Source: Gammaproteobacteria bacterium (GTDB lineage Bacteria; Pseudomonadota; Gammaproteobacteria; HK1). From it: a DNA stretch of 5,753 bases. Shown in pieces: positions 1 through 4,782 of this stretch. The position numbers and the translations under genes are program-made. Below the pieces are notes generated by a model. The model saw only the letters and a program-made list of their open reading frames with translations. It was not told the DNA's origin and ran no database searches. How positions within the stretch are numbered: position 1 is the stretch's first letter; each line of letters opens with the position of its first letter. Where the stretch lies: the NCBI GenBank assembly GCA_020444775.1, contig JAGRHX010000455.1, forward strand, positions 1 through 5,753, given 5' to 3'.

Positions 1-260
1 GCATGGATCGCGACGGCACCCGCGAGGGTTTCGACCTGGAGCTGACCCGTGCCGTGGTCGATGCGGTCGGCGTGCCGGTGATCGCATCGGGTGGGGTCGG
101 CAATCTGGAACACCTGGCCGCGGGCATCAGCCAGGGAGGCGCGGACGCGGTGCTGGCGGCCAGTATCTTCCATTTCGGCGAGCACACCGTGGCCGCGGCG
201 AAGGCCTGTCTGGCCCGGCACGGTATCGAGGTGAGGCAGCCGGTCGAAGCGGCGTCCTGA
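1..260 (+). CDS. hisF: Imidazole glycerol phosphate synthase cyclase subunit HisF, C-terminal part
   Basis: This is the last 85 codons, plus two bases of the codon before, of a gene that begins upstream of the window. HisF is the cyclase subunit of the cytoplasmic HisF-HisH complex. It uses ammonia made by HisH to convert PRFAR into imidazole glycerol phosphate and AICAR in histidine synthesis. The visible part is the final portion of the (beta/alpha)8 barrel. It shows the phosphate-binding loop region with SMDRDGT-type sequence (the codon before the first Met fits Ser), then [10 protein letters not shown], then the [14 protein letters not shown] signature near the C-terminus. The frame is intact and ends in TGA at 258-260, after a short poorly conserved tail that is normal for the family. 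No hisI or hisE follows, so hisF ends its operon here or the rest of the his genes lie elsewhere. Identification is very secure; only the gene's beginning is unseen. Confidence 0.96.
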   Translation, partial: MDRDGTREGFDLELTRAVVDAVGVPVIASGGVGNLEHLAAGISQGGADAVLAASIFHFGEHTVAAAKACLARHGIEVRQPVEAAS

Positions 261-262
261 CA

Positions 263-284
263 GTGCCGGGTCCGGGGGCGGCAC
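263..284 (+). terminator. Possible weak hairpin after hisF
   Basis: Two bases after the hisF stop codon, GTGCCG (263-268) pairs with CGGCAC (279-284) around a 10-base loop. An alternative pairing is TGCCGG (264-269) with CCGGCA (288-293). The position fits a transcript end, but there is no run of T after either stem, so this is not a standard rho-independent terminator. In such GC-rich sequence, hairpins this short also arise by chance. Confidence 0.2.
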
Positions 285-306
285 CGGCCGGCAGCGAGTC
301 GTCCGG

Positions 307-329
307 GATATCCATGGGTGCCGGATATC
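307..329. repeat. 7-bp inverted repeat in the intergenic region
   Basis: GATATCC (307-313) is the exact reverse complement of GGATATC (323-329), with a 9-base loop between them. The left half is also part of a self-complementary GGATATCC (306-313). It could be a small RNA hairpin or a protein-binding dyad. No T-tract follows. Confidence 0.3.
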
Positions 330-387
330 GATAGCAGGGTGGTCTGGCGCCGGTCGCAAGCCGGCAAAGCGGGGCAGCCGATTAGAT

Positions 388-417
388 TTGTCGTGCTCGG
401 CTGCCTAAGATTAGGAT
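388..417 (+). promoter_or_regulatory. Candidate sigma70-type promoter
   Basis: The most AT-rich part of the interval contains TTGTCG (388-393, four of six matches to TTGACA) and TAGGAT (412-417, four of six matches to TATAAT), separated by 18 bases. Transcription would start near 424, giving a leader of about 200 bases before the GTG at 630. The matches are mediocre and the call rests mainly on local base composition and on the position upstream of a gene cluster. Confidence 0.25.
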
Positions 418-582
418 TCTTTCCCGGCGCAACGCCCGAAACCGGCGTCAGAACGTATACAGGGACGGACGCCGGGACCGATACAGATTCCGGGCGTACG
501 GCTGTCGTCGAACGATTTCCAGCGCTCGCGCGAGTTCTCCGGTCGGTGGCGGCAGCCGTGCCGGTGGGCAGCGCCACCCGCA

Positions 583-605
583 GCGTGTCATCCCGCGTGT
601 CATCC
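583..605 (+). repeat. Tandem 11-bp direct repeat upstream of the phosphatase gene
   Basis: GCGTGTCATCC occurs at 583-593 and again at 595-605, separated by one base, so the period is 12 bases. The second copy ends 25 bases before the GTG start at 630. Two exact copies in tandem in a leader region could be an operator for a regulator binding in tandem, or a translational control element. It could also be a simple duplication. Confidence 0.5.
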
Positions 606-617
606 ATAACGACAGAC

Positions 618-622
618 TAAGG
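618..622 (+). promoter_or_regulatory. Ribosome binding site for the GTG start at 630
   Basis: TAAGG at 618-622 matches the anti-Shine-Dalgarno sequence and lies 7 bases before the GTG at 630. It supports this GTG as the start. The reading frame from there enters the PP2C fold directly, as in other short-N-terminus PP2C phosphatases. Confidence 0.6.
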
Positions 623-629
623 TTCAAGC

Positions 630-2627
630 GTGGAGCTGGTTCTAGAAATCTCGGGCGATCAGATCGATGGGGCTCGGGACTATCAGGAAGACGCGTTCCT
701 GGTCTCGTTCCTGGACGACGAGGCGAGTAGCTCCCGTTCCTCGGCGCTGGTCATCATGGCAGACGGGATGGGCGGGCACGCGGCCGGCAATATTGCCAGC
801 AATCTGGTCGTATCCACCTTCAACAAGACCTTCACCGGCGGTTTCGGCAAGTCCGACACGCCGGTGCTGCTGCGACAGGCGCTGGAGAAGTCGAACGACG
901 CGCTCGCCGAATCGATCAAGGAGACCCCCGGGCTCGATGGCATGGGCTGCACCATGGTCACCGGTGTCTTCTCGCGCGGAAAGGCCTGGTGGATAAGCGT
1001 CGGTGACAGTCATTTCTATCTGATCCGCGACGGTCAGCTGCAGAAGAAGAACGAGGACCATAGCTACGGCGGCTATCTGGACCGCATGCGTGCGCAGGGC
1101 ATGGAGGTCGAAGCCGAGCCGGGCCTGTCGCGCAACATGCTGATGAGCGCGATGACAGGCGATCCTGTAGCCGAGATCGACTGCCCCAACAAGCCCCTGC
1201 AGCTGCTCGCAGGGGATCGCGTAATCGTCTGTAGCGACGGTCTGGATACGCTCAGCGACGCGGCAATCCTGCAGACCTGCGCCTGGGCCAATTCCGCCCG
1301 GGAGTGTGTGGCGGCGCTGCTCAAGGCGGTCGAGGATGCCCGCAAGCCGCGCCAGGACAACACCACCGTGATCGTGGTCGACGTGTCCGGGCGTGACGAG
1401 CCGCGTGCCAGGCCGCCGGCAGGCGCCGCCGGGGTGCCGGCCGACAACGAGGATACCCAGCAACTGTCGGTCAGCGACCTGCATGATGCGCTGGACGTAT
1501 CTGCGGTGACACCGGCGATACCGACCGCGCAGCGCACGGTGGTGCCACCGGCGCCCAGACCGCCGGCCTCCAACCTCGGCCGGATTCTGGGATTGGTCGC
1601 GGCGGTGCTGATCGCGGCCGGCGCGGGTGCCTGGTACTTCCTCTCGCAGGACGAGCTGCCACCACCCCGAGCCCCCAGCGAGAGATCCACCGGGACCGAG
1701 ACCCGTGTGCCTGGGAGCGCCGGGGAGGGCGATGGTGGCGGTCAGGACACGAACGGCGTGTCTACAGACACCCGCGTCAGCGGGGCTGGTGACGGAGCCC
1801 AGGCCACCACCGGAGGTGAAACCGGTCAGGGGCTGCCCTCGGTGCTGTTGCCGGACGCGGGCAGCGGCGAGAACAGCACCGACGGGCTCGGGCAAGCGGC
1901 GGAGCCGTTCCGCGATCCGTTGCAGTCCGGTGGTGAAGGACCCTCGATGGTGCCGCTCGCGGCCGGTACCTTCACCATGGGGGCCACCGGGTTCTCCGGT
2001 AGCCCCAGTGAGGGGCCGCGTCACGAGGTCAAGGTGCCTGCCTTCGCGATCGGCCAGCACGAGGTCACGATCGAGGAATACGCACCGTTCGCACGTGCCA
2101 CGGGACGAACCGTGCCGAGCAATCGCATCGCCGGGGACAAGGCACCGGCGGTCGGTATGAGCTGGGACGATGCGCTCGCCTATACGCGCTGGCTGTCGAC
2201 GCAGACCGGCAAGCGCTATCGCCTGCCTTCCGAGGCCGAGTGGGAGTACGCGGCCCGCGCCGGTGAGAACAAGCCCTATCCCTGGGGCTTTGAGCCCGGC
2301 AGCGGCAACGCCCACTGCTTCGATTGTCAGGCCGGCTTCGATCAGCGCGCCGCAACCGCGGTAGGGCGTTTCGCGCCGAATGGCTTCGGTCTGCACGATA
2401 CCGCTGGCAACGTGCGGGAATGGGTGCACGACTGTTTCCACGGTAACTACACCGGCGCTCCGGACGATGGCAGCGTCTGGGAGGGCGGCGACTGCAGCCA
2501 GCGCGTGGTGCGGGGCGGCTCGTTCTCGACCACCTCCGGGTCGATTCGTTCCGGGGCGCGAGCCAGGTGGGCGCAGAAGAAGGGCGCAAACGACATCGGC
2601 ATCCGGGTAGTGCGTGAGCTGGACTGA
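630..2627 (+). CDS. PP2C Ser/Thr phosphatase - membrane helix - FGE/SUMF1-like domain fusion
   Basis: A 665-residue protein with two recognisable domains. Residues 1-252 are a PP2C (PPM) phosphatase, a metal-dependent phosphoserine/phosphothreonine hydrolase. The RDYQED start (16-21), DGMGGH (45-50), GD (125-126), SDGL (202-205) and QDN (242-244) carry the expected metal-binding Asp and Gly residues (D45, G46, D203, D243), so it is probably active. Residues 253-314 are a Pro/Ala-rich linker. One membrane helix (about 315-338) follows, then a Gly/Thr/Asp-rich linker to about 437. Residues 438-665 are an FGE-sulfatase (SUMF1) fold domain, shown by RLPSEAEWEYAARAG (531-545), GNVREWVHDC (593-602) and RVVRGGSF (625-632). 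The expected topology is phosphatase inside and FGE-like domain in the periplasm. The two catalytic cysteines of true FGEs, expected just after GGS, are absent (Ser/Thr/Gly/Ile instead), so sulfatase activation is unlikely. Four other cysteines (563, 566, 602, 622) could form disulfides. Kinase-FGE fusions are familiar; I do not know this phosphatase version as a characterised protein. Confidence 0.93.
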   Translation: MELVLEISGDQIDGARDYQEDAFLVSFLDDEASSSRSSALVIMADGMGGHAAGNIASNLVVSTFNKTFTGGFGKSDTPVLLRQALEKSNDALAESIKETPGLDGMGCTMVTGVFSRGKAWWISVGDSHFYLIRDGQLQKKNEDHSYGGYLDRMRAQGMEVEAEPGLSRNMLMSAMTGDPVAEIDCPNKPLQLLAGDRVIVCSDGLDTLSDAAILQTCAWANSARECVAALLKAVEDARKPRQDNTTVIVVDVSGRDEPRARPPAGAAGVPADNEDTQQLSVSDLHDALDVSAVTPAIPTAQRTVVPPAPRPPASNLGRILGLVAAVLIAAGAGAWYFLSQDELPPPRAPSERSTGTETRVPGSAGEGDGGGQDTNGVSTDTRVSGAGDGAQATTGGETGQGLPSVLLPDAGSGENSTDGLGQAAEPFRDPLQSGGEGPSMVPLAAGTFTMGATGFSGSPSEGPRHEVKVPAFAIGQHEVTIEEYAPFARATGRTVPSNRIAGDKAPAVGMSWDDALAYTRWLSTQTGKRYRLPSEAEWEYAARAGENKPYPWGFEPGSGNAHCFDCQAGFDQRAATAVGRFAPNGFGLHDTAGNVREWVHDCFHGNYTGAPDDGSVWEGGDCSQRVVRGGSFSTTSGSIRSGARARWAQKKGANDIGIRVVRELD

Positions 2628-2631
2628 GCGC

Positions 2632-3876
2632 ATGGGTCTGGTCGGGCGTCGGCGCCGTCGCGCGTGGCGCCACGTGCTGTGGTCACTCTCGCTGGCCTGG
2701 CTGTTGAACGGCTGCAGCATCGACGCGATGCGTGATGATCTGTCGGTGAACAGCGCCGCGCTGGTGGACGATGCGGAGTATGTGTGGCTGACGACCCTGC
2801 GGGGTGAGCAGCGAAGCCGTTTCAGCACCGAGGACGAGTACGTCGTCCTGTCGGTGAGCTTCGCGCAGAATTTCATCGGCACCTATCTGTGGTATCGGGT
2901 CGATTGGTACGCGCCCGGTGGTGAGCTGTACGCGAGCGGTCCGTTGCGTAGCCAGTTCGGTAGCCACACCGAGCTCATCGCCCGGCTGCCGGTGCGTGGC
3001 ACTCGGGTCACCCGCTATCCGGGTGAATGGACCGTGAAGCTGTTCCAGCGTGACCGTGAGCTGTTCTCGGACCAGTTCGAGCTGGTCGAGGAACGTGCCC
3101 CCGAGGAGCAGCAGCTCGAGCTCGCCAGCGACCTGTTCGCAGTGCGCCGTGCCGATGCCGCTCCGATCGAAGGCGGCATCGCCGACCGTGAGCCACCGAT
3201 GCCCGGTCGCGAGCTGCTGGCACGGGCCGAGGCGTCGGGTGGTGAGGTTGCCAGCGGCAGCGACACCGGCCGCGTCGGTGAGCGTCTGGCCGGGGGCGAC
3301 AGCGGACAGGACCTGGCAGCGGGCAGCGACGTGGGCGGCGCGGATAGGTCCGCCGGCGAACGCGCCGAGCCCCCAGCTGCATCGGCCCTATCTGAATCCA
3401 CCCCGTCCGAATCCACTCCGTCTGAGTCCACTCTGGTGGCAGGGACCATGGACGGCGGTTCATCGGCGATGCCAGCGCGCTCCTCGGCCCCGAGCGGCCC
3501 GGATGCCGACACCGGCACGGCGTTCGTGAGTGCCGACGGACGTAGTCTGAGCGTGCCTTCGGCGGCACTGGTGCCACCGCTATCGAACGAGTCGCGCTCG
3601 AATCTGAATCTCAGTCCCGCCGCAATCGAACGTGCTCAGGCTTTCAGTGAGCGTCGACGATTGCTGCTTGGCACAATCGATGGCCGTTTCACCACGACCG
3701 GCAGCGCGTCCCTCAGTGACGGGCGGGCTGAGGCGAACACGTCGAGCATTGCGGACTCTGGCGCCACGGGGGACTCCGGTGCCACGGCACATTCGGGCGG
3801 CGGCGCGGCGGGCAACGATTGTCCACCCATCTGGTATGGGCCCGGGGACTGTGTGGACCGGATGGCGCAGGAATAG
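2632..3876 (+). CDS. Probable outer-membrane lipoprotein with long disordered tail
   Basis: I do not recognise the family. From the ATG at 2632 the protein has 414 residues. It has a strongly basic n-region (five Arg at 6-10), a hydrophobic core and a lipobox LLNGC with the lipidated Cys at 28. Ser at +2, rather than Asp, predicts outer-membrane sorting. Residues about 45-152 look like a compact beta-rich domain, with VLSVSFAQNF, YRVDWYAPGGELY and YPGEWTVKLFQRDRELF patterns that recall beta-sandwich domains. From about 155 onward it is acidic and rich in Ser, Gly, Ala and Thr, probably disordered. The tail contains three SEST units and two DSGAT units, and the extreme C-terminus has two Cys (397, 407). 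A GTG at 2614 would add six residues and overlap the previous gene. The ATG is preferred because it gives a normal signal peptide length. It begins 4 bases after the phosphatase stop, so the two are probably translated together. It may be a periplasmic-side partner of the FGE-like domain (inference). Confidence 0.85.
   Translation: MGLVGRRRRRAWRHVLWSLSLAWLLNGCSIDAMRDDLSVNSAALVDDAEYVWLTTLRGEQRSRFSTEDEYVVLSVSFAQNFIGTYLWYRVDWYAPGGELYASGPLRSQFGSHTELIARLPVRGTRVTRYPGEWTVKLFQRDRELFSDQFELVEERAPEEQQLELASDLFAVRRADAAPIEGGIADREPPMPGRELLARAEASGGEVASGSDTGRVGERLAGGDSGQDLAAGSDVGGADRSAGERAEPPAASALSESTPSESTPSESTLVAGTMDGGSSAMPARSSAPSGPDADTGTAFVSADGRSLSVPSAALVPPLSNESRSNLNLSPAAIERAQAFSERRRLLLGTIDGRFTTTGSASLSDGRAEANTSSIADSGATGDSGATAHSGGGAAGNDCPPIWYGPGDCVDRMAQE
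3391..3435 (+). repeat. Three imperfect 15-bp tandem repeats inside the lipoprotein gene
   Basis: Units at 3391-3405, 3406-3420 and 3421-3435 differ at only a few positions and keep the reading frame. They encode the five-residue unit SESTP, with the third unit ending in L. They lie in the disordered tail. The unit length is a multiple of three, so copy-number change by slippage would lengthen or shorten the tail without breaking the gene. Confidence 0.75.
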
Positions 3877-3882
3877 GCGAGC

Positions 3883-4782
3883 GTGGACGGGCCGGGCATG
3901 GCTGGGGGCGATACGGACATCGACTATCGTCCGGCTCAGCCGGGCGATCACGAAGCCTGGCTGGCGATGCGTATGGCACTGTGGCCGCACGGGCAGCGCG
4001 GCGTCCATCTGCGCCAGATGCAACGGCTGCGCGAAGCGGGTCGGTCTGCCGTGTGTCTGGTCGCGGCCACGGCGGAGGGCCGCCTGGCAGGCTTTGTCGA
4101 GCTGTCGACGCGTGCCACCGGTGACGGATGCCTGACCAGTCCGGTGGCCTACATTGACGGCATATACGTCAGCGACGGGCAGCGCCGCAACGGCGTCGCC
4201 GGCGGTCTGCTCGCCGCCGCGGAACGTTGGGCCGTCGATTGTGGGTTGCTCGAGATCACCTCGCATGCACAGCTGGCCAACGAGGCCAGCCAGGCCTGGC
4301 ACCAGGCCTGCGGATTCGACGAGATCAGCCGCACGGTGGCCTATCGCAAGACCCTGAGCGCGTGCGGTGCCGAGCTCCGCCCGGTCTCCAGCGCTGCGGC
4401 CACCGCCGTCTCGACCGTCGCTCCAGTTGCCTCCATTGCCGTCGCGGCTGCTGCCGCGGCGCAGGTCATGGCCCAGGGCGACGCGCCGGGCGATCGCGGC
4501 GCCGGGGTGGTGTCGACCCCGACGGCCAGCCACGCGCGCCCGGTCGCCGACTCCGAGGCCCGGCTGCTCGGTCAGTTCCGCGAACAGCGGCGGCTCGGCC
4601 GTGGCTTCTATATGACACACGCCGTGCTGCTGCTGCTGTTGCTGCTGAGCCTCTCGCAGACCTCGGTCTACAGTAGCGATCTGTGGCGTGGTGCCATTCT
4701 GCCCTGCGTGGACATCGCCCTGGTCGTCTACCTGCTGTTGGTCCTGTTGTGGTGGAACCGCGTCTGGAATCGACGCCGCTGA
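3883..4782 (+). CDS. AAC(6')-type GNAT acetyltransferase with C-terminal membrane hairpin
   Basis: A 299-residue protein. Residues about 12-158 are a GNAT N-acetyltransferase of the aminoglycoside 6'-N-acetyltransferase type: LWPHG (33-37), GFVE (70-73), YIDGIYV (90-96), the acetyl-CoA loop region QRRNGVA (100-106), LANEASQAWHQACGF (131-145) and the final AYRKTL. Family members are normally about 145-185 residues and soluble. Here an Ala-rich linker (about 170-193), a polar segment and two hydrophobic helices (about 243-262 and 270-290, the first with seven Leu at 249-255) are added. The end is basic, so both termini are probably cytoplasmic. The Ala-rich stretch is hydrophobic enough that a third membrane pass is possible. 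From family knowledge, two acidic residues near the aminoglycoside site of AAC(6')-Iy correspond here to D92 (Glu to Asp) and H128 (Asp lost), so the substrate may not be an aminoglycoside. The GTG at 3883 lies 6 bases after the lipoprotein stop, with AGGAATAGG before it. An ATG at 3898 is an alternative start. Confidence 0.88.
   Translation: MDGPGMAGGDTDIDYRPAQPGDHEAWLAMRMALWPHGQRGVHLRQMQRLREAGRSAVCLVAATAEGRLAGFVELSTRATGDGCLTSPVAYIDGIYVSDGQRRNGVAGGLLAAAERWAVDCGLLEITSHAQLANEASQAWHQACGFDEISRTVAYRKTLSACGAELRPVSSAAATAVSTVAPVASIAVAAAAAAQVMAQGDAPGDRGAGVVSTPTASHARPVADSEARLLGQFREQRRLGRGFYMTHAVLLLLLLLSLSQTSVYSSDLWRGAILPCVDIALVVYLLLVLLWWNRVWNRRR

Larger units (their letters stand above)
261..629. other. 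Non-coding interval between hisF and the phosphatase gene
   Basis: This 369-base stretch has no convincing gene. An open frame beginning with GTG at 318 and ending at 620 would encode about 100 residues. It has no ribosome binding site, uses codons that are rare in the neighbouring genes (AGA, TTA, CTA, AGG), and its protein shows no recognisable motif. The stretch contains small inverted repeats directly after hisF (263-284 and 307-329), an AT-richer patch at about 381-425 and a tandem direct repeat at 583-605. It most likely holds the end of the hisF transcript and the promoter and control region of the four-gene cluster. A small RNA cannot be excluded. Confidence 0.6.

Noticed and set aside
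318..620. A 100-codon open frame between hisF and the phosphatase gene
   Set aside because: It has no ribosome binding site, uses codons rare in the neighbours and has no recognisable motif. The region fits a leader or promoter better.
2614..2631. The GTG at 2614 as start of the lipoprotein gene
   Set aside because: It would add six residues before an already complete basic n-region and overlap the phosphatase gene. The ATG at 2632 gives a more typical signal peptide, although the GTG cannot be fully excluded.
642..2882. A 746-codon open frame on the minus strand opposite the phosphatase gene
   Set aside because: It mirrors the codon positions of a GC-rich gene, where long antisense frames are expected. 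Its protein is rich in Arg, Gly and Ala, has no recognisable domain, and the opposite strand encodes clear PP2C and FGE motifs.
3580..4620. A 346-codon minus-strand open frame across the lipoprotein and acetyltransferase genes
   Set aside because: Its translation shows no family motif and it spans two genes supported by domain or signal-peptide evidence, so it is a composition shadow.
4627..4647. A CTG-rich run as a possible unstable microsatellite
   Set aside because: It is interrupted by TTG and encodes the leucine core of a membrane helix, which explains it fully.
3883..4782. Annotation as an aminoglycoside resistance gene
   Set aside because: The fold matches AAC(6') enzymes, but the acceptor-site residues differ, the protein is membrane-anchored, and it sits in an envelope-type cluster with no mobile element or resistance context.
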